From JAJVHZ01 sp041395385 (lineage in GTDB: Bacteria; Pseudomonadota; Gammaproteobacteria; JAJPIJ01): a stretch of 64,000 nt of DNA. Below, piece after piece: positions 25,778-34,977 of the stretch (within the stretch, counting starts at the first letter, position 1; each line of letters begins with the position of its first letter). The translations under genes were made by a program, and so were the position numbers. The notes beneath the pieces are model-generated. The model saw only the letters and a program-made list of their open reading frames with translations. It ran no database searches and was not told where the DNA came from. The DNA lies in the NCBI GenBank assembly GCA_041395385.1, contig JAWLAN010000012.1:1-64000 (forward strand), written 5' to 3'.

Positions 25778-25966
25778 CCTTCCCTCCTGCTGGAACGGAC
25801 AACCCGGCCTGATCGAACGGCAATCCTACCTGCCGGCGGCCCGCGCGCACAACCGTCGGGCGGGCCGGCGCCGGCGCCCGCGTCCGGCCGGTCGCTGCGG
25901 AGCCATGCGCGCCGCGGTGTATCATCCCGGCTCTACCGATCCGCTGTCGCCAGGAGGTTGCTCAGC

Positions 25967-26299
25967 ATGTCCAAGTGGCTGCTACTTTCCGCCGCGATCA
26001 TCGCCGAGGTGGCCGGCACCAGCTTCCTGAAGGCCTCGGAGGGTTTCACGCGGCCCGGCCCGTCGGTGATCGTCGTCGTAGGCTATGCCGCGGCGTTCTA
26101 TTTCCTCTCGCTCACCCTCAAGGTGATCCCGGTCGGCGTGGCCTACGCCATCTGGTCGGGCGTGGGCGTGGCGCTCATCGCCGTCATCGGCTGGATCTTC
26201 TTCGGCCAGAGGCTCGATGCGCCGGCCATCCTCGGCATGGGCATGATCATCGGCGGGGTCATCGTCCTGAACGTGTTTTCATCGAGCGTCGCCCATTGA
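25967..26299 (+). CDS. SMR family multidrug efflux protein
   Basis: A 110-residue, four-segment membrane protein of the small multidrug resistance family. Glu14 (AIIAEVAGTSFLK), the proton- and drug-binding residue of EmrE, is present, and GYAAAFYFLSLTLKVIPVGVAYAIWSG-type spacing fits. CAGGAGG lies ten bases before the ATG. It functions as an antiparallel dimer exporting cationic compounds. Confidence 0.93.
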   Translation: MSKWLLLSAAIIAEVAGTSFLKASEGFTRPGPSVIVVVGYAAAFYFLSLTLKVIPVGVAYAIWSGVGVALIAVIGWIFFGQRLDAPAILGMGMIIGGVIVLNVFSSSVAH

Positions 26300-26357
26300 G
26301 GCCGTCGCGGCCGGCCGCGGTTCACCACGACCCGCAGCATATCGACGGGTACTCGTC

Positions 26358-26879
26358 ATGACCGACTCCGACCCGTTTCCACTCGAGGGCGGCTGCACCT
26401 GCCGCGACGTGCGTTATCGAATGATGGCCCGGCCGCTGTTCGTGCACTGCTGTCACTGCCGATGGTGCCAGCGCGAGACCGGTTCGGCCTTCGCGCTGAA
26501 CGCGCTGATCGAGACCGAGCGCGTCGTCGTGCTCGGGGGCGATCTCGAGGTCGTGCCCACGCCGTCGCAGAGCGGCAAGGGGCAGCGAGTCGTGCGCTGC
26601 AGCAAATGCCGCGTCGCGGTCTGGAGTCATTACGCGGGCGGCGGTGAGGCGATACGCTTCGTGCGCGTCGGCACGCTCGACGCAGCGGAACTGGTGCCGC
26701 CGGACATCCACATCCATACGTCCTCGAAGCAGCCGTGGGTCATACCGCCGGCCGACGTCCCTGCAATGCCCGAGTTCTACCGCCGCAGCGCGCACTGGCC
26801 GAAGGAGAGTCTCGAGCGGCGCGAGGCGCTGCTCGCGTCACTCGCCGGCCGCGGGCGGATGAGGACTGTCGCGCCATGA
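26358..26879 (+). CDS. GFA family zinc-binding protein, larger
   Basis: A 173-residue member of the GFA family with a longer C-terminus than the tandem pair at 16 kb. The clusters CTC, CCHCRWCQRETGS and CSKCRVAVWSHY place it in the same fold. The N-terminus lacks extra domains. Third of four GFA genes in the window. Confidence 0.85.
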   Translation: MTDSDPFPLEGGCTCRDVRYRMMARPLFVHCCHCRWCQRETGSAFALNALIETERVVVLGGDLEVVPTPSQSGKGQRVVRCSKCRVAVWSHYAGGGEAIRFVRVGTLDAAELVPPDIHIHTSSKQPWVIPPADVPAMPEFYRRSAHWPKESLERREALLASLAGRGRMRTVAP

Positions 26880-26952
26880 AAGATTCACGTCGCGTCGGCG
26901 TGGTGCACGATCAATCTGTCTCCACTCGAACTTTGGTATCGTGGTTCACATC

Positions 26953-28125
26953 ATGACCTCGCCATCGATAGAAACGATCTGTGCGCACCTCGGGTCCGAT
27001 TACGCCGGCGCGGAGCTGGGGCCCTTCCAGACGCCAATTGTCCAGAGCACGCTCTTTCATCTCGGAACCTCGGCGCAGGCCGAGGAACTCTTCGCCGGCA
27101 AGCGCAAGGGTTACGCCTACTCGCGCTTCGGCAATCCCACGGTCGAGGTTCTCGCTCAGGCCTACGCCGCGCTCGAGGGTGGGGCCGAGGCGCTGGTCAC
27201 CAGCTCGGGCAATGCGGCGGTGCACTGCGCGCTGTCGATCGCGCTGCGCGGCCGCGGCGGCCCGATCGTGGCGCCGCAGGACCTCTACGGCGGCAGCGTG
27301 GAGCTGCTGCGCGTGTTCGCGTCGATCTACGGCGTGGCGGTCGAGAACGTCGATGCCCGTGACAACCATGCCTGGCTCGCGGCCGTCGGCCGCGCCCGCG
27401 TGGTGCTGCTGGAATCCCCGTCGAATCCGCTGCTGCGCCTGACCGACATCGTCGCGACGGTCGCCGCCGCGCGCGCCGCCGGCGCGGTGGTCGTCGTCGA
27501 CAACACGGTAGCCACCCCCTACAACCAGCGGCCGCTCGCGCTCGGGGCGGACCTCGTCGTGCACTCGACCAGCAAGTATCTCAACGGCCACTCCGACATG
27601 ATCGGCGGCTGCGTCGTCGCCCGCGAGCCGCTCGCCCCCGAGGCGCGCGCCCTGCACAAGAATCTCGGCGCCACGGTCAACGCGATGGAGGCGTGGCTCA
27701 TCCTCCGCGGCCTGCGCACCTTCGCCCTGCGCATGGAGGCGCACAACCGCAACGGCCGCGCGGTCGCGCAGTGGCTGGCGGCTCACCCGCGCGTGCGCCA
27801 CGTCTATTACCCGGGACTGGGCGAGGGCGATCACGAGCTGTTCGGGCGCCAGATGCGCGGCGGCAGCGGACTGCTGTCCTTCGAGATCGAGGGCGGCAAG
27901 GCGGCGGCGCAGCGCTTTCTGGATCGCCTCGGCCTCGTGCTGCATGCCGTCAGTCTCGGCGGGATGGAGTCGCTGGCCACGCTGCCCTCCGCCACCAGTC
28001 ATCGCGGCATGGGCGCGGAGGAACGCGCGCGCGCCGGGATCGCCGAGGGACTCGTGCGGCTCTCTGTCGGCGTCGAGGCGGCCGGGGACATCGAGGCGGA
28101 TCTGCACCAGGCACTGGCGGACTGA
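26953..28125 (+). CDS. PLP-dependent trans-sulfuration enzyme family
   Basis: A 390-residue Cys/Met metabolism PLP enzyme (cystathionine gamma-synthase or beta/gamma-lyase class). The PLP Lys lies in HSTSKYLNGHSD, the aspartate of VVDNTVATP faces the ring nitrogen, and SSGNAAVHCALS is the phosphate loop. The exact reaction cannot be fixed from motifs. The ATG at 26953 is chosen; a GTG four codons before it is possible. No ribosome site is strong. Neighbouring genes give no pathway context. Confidence 0.9.
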   Translation: MTSPSIETICAHLGSDYAGAELGPFQTPIVQSTLFHLGTSAQAEELFAGKRKGYAYSRFGNPTVEVLAQAYAALEGGAEALVTSSGNAAVHCALSIALRGRGGPIVAPQDLYGGSVELLRVFASIYGVAVENVDARDNHAWLAAVGRARVVLLESPSNPLLRLTDIVATVAAARAAGAVVVVDNTVATPYNQRPLALGADLVVHSTSKYLNGHSDMIGGCVVAREPLAPEARALHKNLGATVNAMEAWLILRGLRTFALRMEAHNRNGRAVAQWLAAHPRVRHVYYPGLGEGDHELFGRQMRGGSGLLSFEIEGGKAAAQRFLDRLGLVLHAVSLGGMESLATLPSATSHRGMGAEERARAGIAEGLVRLSVGVEAAGDIEADLHQALAD

Positions 28126-28508
28126 GATCCGCCGTCGACTGCGCCCGTTCCCTGCCCGCAGAAAACCGGCGCGCTCGATCGAAATCACCCGTCGAAGTCC
28201 ACATCGGCGGCCGTGTTCGACAGCATCGCCGTCGGGACAACGCTGCCAAGCGCGTGCGCTGCCAACGCTTAAGCATCTCTTAATCCATCGCCGCTGCATT
28301 TGCTCCGACCGCAGATGCATAGATAACGACACCGCATCCACAAACCGGTCCCGCCTGATGTGCCAGGCTTGACCTTCGGCAACGCCATGCGGTACGGTCG
28401 CGGGCCCGTTTTTCGTCATTGCAGTGCGCACCCGCGATCGGCCAGCAGCGTGGCCGAGGAGCAACTCAGCGATCGCGAACGGTTGCGCCATACCACGAGG
28501 AAGAAGGC
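28126..28508. other. Gap upstream of the secreted protein gene
   Basis: No gene is supported. The stretch becomes less GC-rich near 28260-28345 (CTTAAGCATCTCTTAATCC, then an ATAGATAACGAC region), which may be a promoter for the gene at 28509. An in-frame extension upstream is open from 28419, but the ribosome site GAGGAAGAAGG and signal peptide support 28509. Confidence 0.4.
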
Positions 28509-29408
28509 ATGCGTCTGCTCGCACGGCTCCTATGCGTCGTTTCGCTCCCTGTCGTCGTTCAGTCCCATGCAGACGCAGCACCGTCACCGGCGTGTCCGGC
28601 GGAGATGTCCACGCGCATTCCACCGCGCTCCCTGGGCGCCATGAGCGGATCGGCATTCGCGCAGTACGTGTCATCCCTGTCAACCTCGGATCGGGAGCGC
28701 GCGATCGAGGAGCAGTTGCTGAACGGGAATATCCCCCGTTTCCTGAGACGGCTCAAACCCGTGACGCTCGGGCGGGAGCAGGCCGCCGCCAGCGATTCCG
28801 CGGAATCCGCTGTCGCGACCATCTGCGTGATGCCCGACTATCTGGCAATCGGGTCGGATGAGGACTATCTGCGCATACCCGCCAACCTGCATACCGCGCG
28901 TGCCGTCGCCACGGCCTTCGGTTTCGTGCTTCCGACCACGACGATGGTCGATGCCATCTACGAGCAGGCCACTTATCACCTGCAGCCGAGGCCCCTTCCG
29001 GCCGGCCCGCAAATGGCTTCCACCACCTACTACGTGAACCACAACGATCTGGTTCAGCGGGCGCTGCCGTCGAACTACGCGGGCGAGCTGGTCGCGGGCG
29101 ACAAGAAGGACGTGGTGCTGACCAATCGACTCCTCTCCAAACCGGGCCAGATTGCCATCTACGGATGGCACCGGCCCGATGCGAAACCCATCCAGCCGTT
29201 GAGCACGGTGCACGGCGTTGGCTATGCCGACTACAGCCACGGCATCCGTCTGGTGAGCGCGACGGTGCTGCTCAACGGCGAAACGCGATCGATGCATGAG
29301 GTGCTGGCGGCGCCGGCGTTCGCACCGATCCTGAGTCGCGAGGGCCCGATAGACGCGAACCGCGTGCTGATGGCGGCGGAGCGGCGCCTCAGCGCCATGG
29401 CGGACTAG
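28509..29408 (+). CDS. Secreted protein of unknown function
   Basis: A 299-residue protein. A signal peptide (LLCVVSLPVVVQSHADA) directs export. No named domain is seen. Features include a central conserved-looking block around LAIGSDEDYLRIPANLHTA and a motif GWHRPDAKPIQPLSTVHG, which may bear on ligand binding. The C-terminal part ends MAAERRLSAMAD. It converges on the sugar-type operon ending at 29420 and could be unrelated to it. Confidence 0.65.
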   Translation: MRLLARLLCVVSLPVVVQSHADAAPSPACPAEMSTRIPPRSLGAMSGSAFAQYVSSLSTSDRERAIEEQLLNGNIPRFLRRLKPVTLGREQAAASDSAESAVATICVMPDYLAIGSDEDYLRIPANLHTARAVATAFGFVLPTTTMVDAIYEQATYHLQPRPLPAGPQMASTTYYVNHNDLVQRALPSNYAGELVAGDKKDVVLTNRLLSKPGQIAIYGWHRPDAKPIQPLSTVHGVGYADYSHGIRLVSATVLLNGETRSMHEVLAAPAFAPILSREGPIDANRVLMAAERRLSAMAD

Positions 29409-29419
29409 AAGCTCGCGCG

Positions 29420-30460
29420 CTACTGCTTCAGCGTCTTGCAGCAACGAAAGCCGAGGTGATAGTTGCTGTGGCTGCCGGGGTCCATGACCCGGCTGCCGTG
29501 CCAGTACGGCGCGCGCCAGCGGCACCAGTCAGGGTGCGCCCGGTATCGATCGAAGATGAACCAACTCCCTTTCATCTCCGTATAGCCCAGCGCCTTGCTG
29601 CCCGCGCTGGCCATCTCCGAGGGATTCAGCGGCAGATTCATGTGTTCGGCGGCGTTGCCGTTCAGGTCGTAGACGCCCAGCGGGCTGTGGCACCGCGGAA
29701 AGCTGCCGCCGGGATAGGTGTTGGATCCGCACTTGTCCCATCCACCCCCCTGGCATCCCGGTGACTTGTGACTGGCGGCAGCGCAGATGCCGGGCTGGTA
29801 ATTCGGTCCATAACTCCAGCTCTTCTGTCCCTCGTAATGGCGATTGTGCGCGGCGCCCATGCGCCCAATCGCGACCGATGGACTGATCCCGTCCGCCAGA
29901 TCGAAGCGGTAGTCAGGCGGCAGGAGCTGGCCGGCGCAGGCCCCCTCCCACTCGTGCGCGTCGCATAGCCGCTCGCCGATCGCCTCGCAGATCTCCGCCG
30001 CCTCGCGGGCGCGCACCCACACCACGGGGTAGGTGCACGGGATGTTCGGAAACTCGAACTGATCGATGCAGACCTTCGCGTCCTGGGGCGACTCGCGCGC
30101 CGGGTCGTACAGAGGCGCCATGTACTTGCCGCCGCAGATGCGTTCGAATTCCGGATTCTCGTAGCTGATCCCCTCCTCGTGCAGCCGTGTGCTGCACTGC
30201 TGGGGCGAAAGCGGGTGCTCGGCGATCCGCGGGTTGCCCTGACCGATGAAGCGCGACCGGGCGAAGATGCTCCGCAACGCGTCCATCCTCGGTGCCGAGA
30301 GCTGGCGCTCGGATTGCAGCTGCCGAAACATCTCCTCGCGTTGCGCGTGGAAGGCGGAGTCCTGCGCGCCGGCCGGCCGGGCGCACGCAAGGCCGAGCAA
30401 GGCCGTGGAAATCAACAATGACCGGCGGTTTCGTGGCATAGCAGTGCCAATCCTCTTCAC
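29420..30460 (-). CDS. Secreted SUMF1/FGE-sulfatase domain protein
   Basis: A 346-residue protein with an N-terminal signal peptide and a formylglycine-generating-enzyme-like (SUMF1) domain (about 120-346). Characteristic segments are YPVVWVRAREAAEICEAIG, ERLCDAHEWEGACAG, PRCHSPLGVYDLNGNAAEHM and the GFRCCK end. Two cysteines near the C-terminus (Cys-Cys in FRCCKTLK) lie where active FGE enzymes have a copper-binding pair, but ordinary SUMF1-domain proteins lack activity. The GTG start overlaps the stop of the upstream gene (GTGA). Last gene of the operon. Confidence 0.85.
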   Translation of the reverse strand: MKRIGTAMPRNRRSLLISTALLGLACARPAGAQDSAFHAQREEMFRQLQSERQLSAPRMDALRSIFARSRFIGQGNPRIAEHPLSPQQCSTRLHEEGISYENPEFERICGGKYMAPLYDPARESPQDAKVCIDQFEFPNIPCTYPVVWVRAREAAEICEAIGERLCDAHEWEGACAGQLLPPDYRFDLADGISPSVAIGRMGAAHNRHYEGQKSWSYGPNYQPGICAAASHKSPGCQGGGWDKCGSNTYPGGSFPRCHSPLGVYDLNGNAAEHMNLPLNPSEMASAGSKALGYTEMKGSWFIFDRYRAHPDWCRWRAPYWHGSRVMDPGSHSNYHLGFRCCKTLKQ

Positions 30461-32397
30461 GGCGCGCGGCGCAGTACGTAGAAGAAATCCCGATTGTCGG
30501 CATATCCGAGGAAGCGCGGCACGACCAAATCACCCTTCACCTCGTCCAGGACGCTCATTCCCTTGACGAGGTGCTCGACGACACGCTGGCCGCCCACGGA
30601 ACGGTAAACCGCGAGGTAGGTGTGCTCCAGCGCGTTCATGTCCATCTGCATGGCATAGCGGCAGCGATACGCCTGGAACACGCGCGCCATCGCCGAGGGC
30701 GTGGCTCCGGAGAAGTAGGCGTAGATGAGGAATCGGCCCGCGGCGGTCTCCTGCAGACAGGCCCCCCCGCGCTGCGCGCGCAGCTGCCCTTCCGCCGTGC
30801 CGGACCAGTTGCCCGGGCCCCACCTCGCGACCAACGCGCCGGGCACGGACGCCCGAGTGCTCTCGTCGAAGTCGATCAACGGCACGCCGTTCTGTCTCGC
30901 GGAACGCACGGACGGAAGTTTGTCGTTGTCGGCCTCGGTCCAGGTCTTCATGTCCAGCCCGCCGTCGGCCGTGACATACAGGGTCGCGAGCCCCGGCTGC
31001 AGCTTGCTCGCGACGACGCCTTCCTCGATGAAACCGTAGTGACTGCCGTGGTTGCGCGTGGCCAGCTCGCCCCATTTGAAGGCGCTGTGCTGGCGCTTGA
31101 ATCCGCCGGTGAACGTGGCCGCGACCCGCGGGATCGCCGGCGGCGCGACCATGCCGGTCGCGACCAGCGGTTTCAAGGTGTCGATGCCGTCCGGTCCCGG
31201 CAGACGATCATCGCGCTCCCGTGGCAGGGTGCGATCGGACCAGCCCACCCTCGGATGATCCGTTCCCAACGCAAAACCGAGATCAAACTTGGAGAGATCG
31301 AAGGCGATCAGATACACGACTGCATTCGCTTCCACGTCCCCGAGCGCATTCACCACGTCACGATCGGCTTGCAGGATCCCTTTGTCTATGACCCGGGGCT
31401 CGACCACGCTGGCGAACATGCCCGGCTCGTCACGCAGTGGGTACCACCTTCCCACCGCGAGCAGCTCGGCCGCCGGAACGTCGAGCTCCAGACCCAGCTC
31501 CCCCCGCGGCATCACCGCAGTCGCGCTCGCCGCGTCGATCGCCGCGGGCGTCGGCGTGGTCGCCGCCGGCGACGCCGTGGAACCCGCCGGCCCTCCCGAG
31601 CTTGCCAGCGTCCCGGTCTGAAGCTGGCGATCGCTTAGCACGCTGTCGCGCACGAACTTCAGCACCTCCTCGCCGCCCCAGACGTTGTCGCGCAGGAAAT
31701 CCGTTACGCTCTCGAGCAGAGTCTTGTGCCCGCGCGTGGGGTTCCGCAGATACACCCGCCCGCCGCAAAGCGGGACATAGGGGGCCGCCACGGCGGCGGC
31801 CTGCGCGAGCGGCGCGGCCAGGCCCCCGGTCCACAACGCGCACTTCTGCGTGCGATCGCCCTCGCTCACCAGGATGCCGTCCGGGAATCCGCTGTCCAGC
31901 GAGAGACGCTCGCCCGACTTGCTCGTCTGGAGGTGATACGAGCGTGCGGTGGCTTCGCCCGGCATCCGCAGTTGCAGCAGATACCACGACCCGACCGCGG
32001 GATTGAGATTGACGAGGGCTGCCTGCCCCGATGCATCGCCGGCGCCGGCGATGTCCGTCGTCTCGGTCCGCCGGAACGGCTGCAGCTCGATGATGGTCTT
32101 GGGCACATCGGCGTCGTACTGCCGGCGTTGCACCTCTCTGGCGTCGTCCTGCGCGAACGCGGGCGCGACGACGCGCGCAAGCAGGATTGGAGCGAGCACG
32201 ATCAGGCACAGCAGACCGAGGCGGCGTCGACGCGCAGATCGCCTCGGGGATGCCGATGCAGGCAGCGCGCCGGCAGCGCGGTCCGGCACGAGGCCGGCGG
32301 CCTGCGGCACAGCCCGCCGCCGATGCTGCCCGAGCGTGACCTGCTGGCGAAGACGGCCGAGGTGCCGACGCATCAAGACCTGGGGTTTGCCGTCCAT
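30457..32397 (-). CDS. Membrane-anchored protein with phosphodiester-glycosidase-like region
   Basis: A 646-residue protein. Basic residues followed by a hydrophobic segment (LLCLIVLAPILLARVV, about 52-70) make a signal anchor, so the rest is exported. The middle contains a Ser/Thr/Ala/Pro-rich linker. The C-terminal about 350 residues recall the NAGPA/DUF2233 phosphodiester glycosidase fold: FTGGFKRQHSAF, NHGSHYGFIEEG, ATLYVTADGGL, SVRQN-like SARQNGVPLIDF and a late AMQMDMNALEHTY that may correspond to the usual DxxGG loop region. Key residues are divergent, so activity is unsure. The start is ambiguous; the ATG at 32397 lies 5 bases after the UbiA stop. Middle of a five-gene operon. Confidence 0.65.
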   Translation of the reverse strand: MDGKPQVLMRRHLGRLRQQVTLGQHRRRAVPQAAGLVPDRAAGALPASASPRRSARRRRLGLLCLIVLAPILLARVVAPAFAQDDAREVQRRQYDADVPKTIIELQPFRRTETTDIAGAGDASGQAALVNLNPAVGSWYLLQLRMPGEATARSYHLQTSKSGERLSLDSGFPDGILVSEGDRTQKCALWTGGLAAPLAQAAAVAAPYVPLCGGRVYLRNPTRGHKTLLESVTDFLRDNVWGGEEVLKFVRDSVLSDRQLQTGTLASSGGPAGSTASPAATTPTPAAIDAASATAVMPRGELGLELDVPAAELLAVGRWYPLRDEPGMFASVVEPRVIDKGILQADRDVVNALGDVEANAVVYLIAFDLSKFDLGFALGTDHPRVGWSDRTLPRERDDRLPGPDGIDTLKPLVATGMVAPPAIPRVAATFTGGFKRQHSAFKWGELATRNHGSHYGFIEEGVVASKLQPGLATLYVTADGGLDMKTWTEADNDKLPSVRSARQNGVPLIDFDESTRASVPGALVARWGPGNWSGTAEGQLRAQRGGACLQETAAGRFLIYAYFSGATPSAMARVFQAYRCRYAMQMDMNALEHTYLAVYRSVGGQRVVEHLVKGMSVLDEVKGDLVVPRFLGYADNRDFFYVLRRAP

Positions 32398-32402
32398 ATC
32401 GT

Positions 32403-33818
32403 CTATGTCGCCGCAAGCAGACATGCGGCGCTCAACGCAAAGACGATCCAGCTCGTTCGATCCCGGATCGCAAACGCCACCGGATCGCTGTACATCATAC
32501 GCCGGTGCGCAATGAGCCACATGCGGCTGATCCAGTAGAGCAGCAGAACGCATGCGCCCCAAAGCAGATCCGGCCTCCCGTAGAGGATCCGCGCCGCATC
32601 GCTGTTGATGTACAACCCCGCCACCAGGACGGCGATGTAGCCACTGGCGCTGCCCAGCGATGCCAGCAGCTCGCTGTCCTCGCGACGGTAGCCGCGATCG
32701 TTGCCCGGCCGGGAACGCGGATCGGCGTTGACGAGCTCGGTGTGCCGCTTGAGCAGGGCCAGGCTCAGGAACAGGAACATCGAGAACACGAGCAGCCATG
32801 CCGACGGCCACAGCGCGACGACGACCGATCCCGCCACGATGCGCAGCGTGTACAGGCCGGCCAGCCAGAGCACATCGACAAGCGCCACGTGCTTCACGTG
32901 GAGCGAGTAGGCGAGTGTCGCCGCCAGGTAGAGCAACAGGACCGCGGCCAGCATCGGAATGACGAGGAAGCCCACGCCCAGGCCCGCCAGTATCAATGGT
33001 GGAACCAGCATGACTGCCCCCCGCGCCGACACGCTTCCCGACGCAATCGCACGCTGGCGTTTTTCGGGATGTCTGCGGTCGGAATCCAGATCCAGGAGAT
33101 CGTTGAGGATATAGCCCCCGCTGGCGCAGAGCCCGAATGCGAGAAAGGCCAGCAACGTATCTCCGAACAGCGCGATCACCCCGTCGCCGCGCGAGGCCAG
33201 CAGGGGCACGAACACCAGCAGATTCTTCGCCCACTGGTGCAACCGCAGGGCGCCGACATATGCCGGCAGCCGGCGGTCAACGCCGTCGAACACCCGCTCG
33301 ATCTCCGTCGTCCGGCCGACGGCCGCCACGATCCCCGGCATCGGATTCACGACTATCGCCTTGCGCGCCTCCGCCCACGCGGCGAGATCCGCAAGACCAT
33401 TGCCGGCGTAGTCGTAGCCTCTCGCGCCGTACTCCCTGAGCAGGCGGTCGCGCTTGGAGGCGCCGGCGAGATTCACCACGCCGTCGCTGGCCAATACCCT
33501 GTCGAACATTCCGAGATGTCCGGCGATAGCCCGGGCGACGGCCGTGTCGCTGGCGCTGGCCAGAACGAGCTTCCGCCCCTCGCCATGGCGCTCACGGAGA
33601 TAGGCGATCAGCCGCTCGTCATAGGGCAGTATCGCCGCATCGAGCGCCACGTGGGCGGCAATCTGCCGTTTCAGGTACGCCCTGCCCCGGAACAGCCACA
33701 GCAGCGCCCTCATTGCCGTGGACGGCCGGTGCCGCAGCAGCGAGAACCAGGTCTCGACCAGCAGATCGCTGCGGACCAGCGTGCCATCGAGATCGACGAC
33801 GAGAGGGATGTCGGACAT
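32403..33818 (-). CDS. HAD-UbiA fusion prenyltransferase
   Basis: A 471-residue fusion. The N-terminal about 190 residues are a HAD hydrolase with VVDLDGTLVRSD (motif I), a SASDT segment (motif II) and GNGLADLAAW (motif IV-like). The C-terminal part is a UbiA-superfamily membrane prenyltransferase with the signature NDLLDLDSDRRHPEKRQRAI and a second Asp-rich region near VDVLW. The class includes decaprenyl-phosphate phosphoribosyltransferase; the HAD domain could remove the ribose 5-phosphate that such an enzyme leaves. It lies after the epimerase gene and before the membrane-anchored protein, both on the same strand. Confidence 0.92.
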   Translation of the reverse strand: MSDIPLVVDLDGTLVRSDLLVETWFSLLRHRPSTAMRALLWLFRGRAYLKRQIAAHVALDAAILPYDERLIAYLRERHGEGRKLVLASASDTAVARAIAGHLGMFDRVLASDGVVNLAGASKRDRLLREYGARGYDYAGNGLADLAAWAEARKAIVVNPMPGIVAAVGRTTEIERVFDGVDRRLPAYVGALRLHQWAKNLLVFVPLLASRGDGVIALFGDTLLAFLAFGLCASGGYILNDLLDLDSDRRHPEKRQRAIASGSVSARGAVMLVPPLILAGLGVGFLVIPMLAAVLLLYLAATLAYSLHVKHVALVDVLWLAGLYTLRIVAGSVVVALWPSAWLLVFSMFLFLSLALLKRHTELVNADPRSRPGNDRGYRREDSELLASLGSASGYIAVLVAGLYINSDAARILYGRPDLLWGACVLLLYWISRMWLIAHRRMMYSDPVAFAIRDRTSWIVFALSAACLLAAT

Positions 33819-33927
33819 CAGCGGTCCTTGGCGCCAATTGATGGCCGGAGAGCCGCGCCATCATTCCGGAGTCCCCGGAAGGATGCACCGCAGCCGGCCT
33901 GCCCGTGCCCGACCCTCCTCATGGCGT

Positions 33928-34971
33928 TCAGAAGAAGTACTTCGCCAGTTCGAGGATGCCTTTACGCCACGGGACCCGGTGCGAGATGCCGGTCGGCCGT
34001 GACGACTCCGCGCGGTGCGCGAGGTACCACTCGTAATTGCGGATCATCGCGTCGCGGTTGGAGTACCGGGGCGCAAAACCGAGTCGGCGCTCGATGCGCT
34101 CCGTCGAGACGTAACTGTCCTGCGAGGCCGACTCGTAGACCCACCGGTAGATCGGCGACAGACGCAGCCACTTCAGGATCCTCAGCGTCCAGATCGCAGG
34201 CCGCTCGGGCAGTGCAACGACCCGCCGCCCGTGTCCGGCGCGATCGAGGACGGCCTGGAAGTTCTCCTTCATGGTGCCGAACTCCCTGGCCCCGACGTTG
34301 AAGGTGTCGTTCGCCAGGTCGCGATCGCCGGTTGCGCACAGGTAGACGGCCTGGCACAGGTCCTCCACGTCGAGCAGCTGGTAACGGTTCTCCCCGGAGC
34401 CCAGGACCGGAAAGTTCCTGCCGTCGTAAGCCCATTCATAGAGCAGCTCGAAGACCCCGAGGCGCTCCGGCCCGACGAAGGTCTTGGGGCGAAGTACGGG
34501 CACGCACATCCCCCTGGCCCGATACTCCCGGCAGAGCGCCTCGGCCGCGATCTTCCCCTCGCCGTAAGGCCCCACGCCATGCAGCTCATCGTCCTCCACC
34601 AGTGGGTGGTGATCCGGAATGCCGTAGACCGCCGTCGAGGACACGAAGATGAAGCGGGGCACGCCGCGCTCAAGCGCAGCCTGCAGGAGATTGCGGGTCC
34701 CGTCCACCTCGGTGGTCAGGATGTCCCCGGCAGTCGCGAGCGGCAAGGCGGCCGCGCAGTGCGCAACGATGTCGATTCCCTCCATTGCCGCACGAACCTG
34801 CTGCGGGTCACGGATGTCGCCCTGGCGCACATCCACCCGATCGCGCTCCGGATAGTCGAACGGCGCGATGTCGAGCGAGCGCACCGCATGTCCGCGCGCC
34901 AGCAGGTAGCGTGAGAGGTTGATGCCGAGGAATCCGGCGCCGCCTGTAACCAGATACGTCGATGAGGACAT
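33928..34971 (-). CDS. NAD-dependent epimerase/dehydratase
   Basis: A 347-residue extended short-chain dehydrogenase. The nucleotide motif is TGGAGFLGINL (9-19), the catalytic Ser lies in FVSSTAVYG and YGEGK is the catalytic Tyr-Lys pair. It acts on an NDP-sugar or a polyprenyl-phosphate sugar. Operon context with UbiA and a small SMR-like membrane protein suggests sugar or lipid-carrier modification. The ATG at 34971 follows the SMR-like gene by 6 bases. Confidence 0.93.
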   Translation of the reverse strand: MSSSTYLVTGGAGFLGINLSRYLLARGHAVRSLDIAPFDYPERDRVDVRQGDIRDPQQVRAAMEGIDIVAHCAAALPLATAGDILTTEVDGTRNLLQAALERGVPRFIFVSSTAVYGIPDHHPLVEDDELHGVGPYGEGKIAAEALCREYRARGMCVPVLRPKTFVGPERLGVFELLYEWAYDGRNFPVLGSGENRYQLLDVEDLCQAVYLCATGDRDLANDTFNVGAREFGTMKENFQAVLDRAGHGRRVVALPERPAIWTLRILKWLRLSPIYRWVYESASQDSYVSTERIERRLGFAPRYSNRDAMIRNYEWYLAHRAESSRPTGISHRVPWRKGILELAKYFF

Positions 34972-34977
34972 TGCGAT

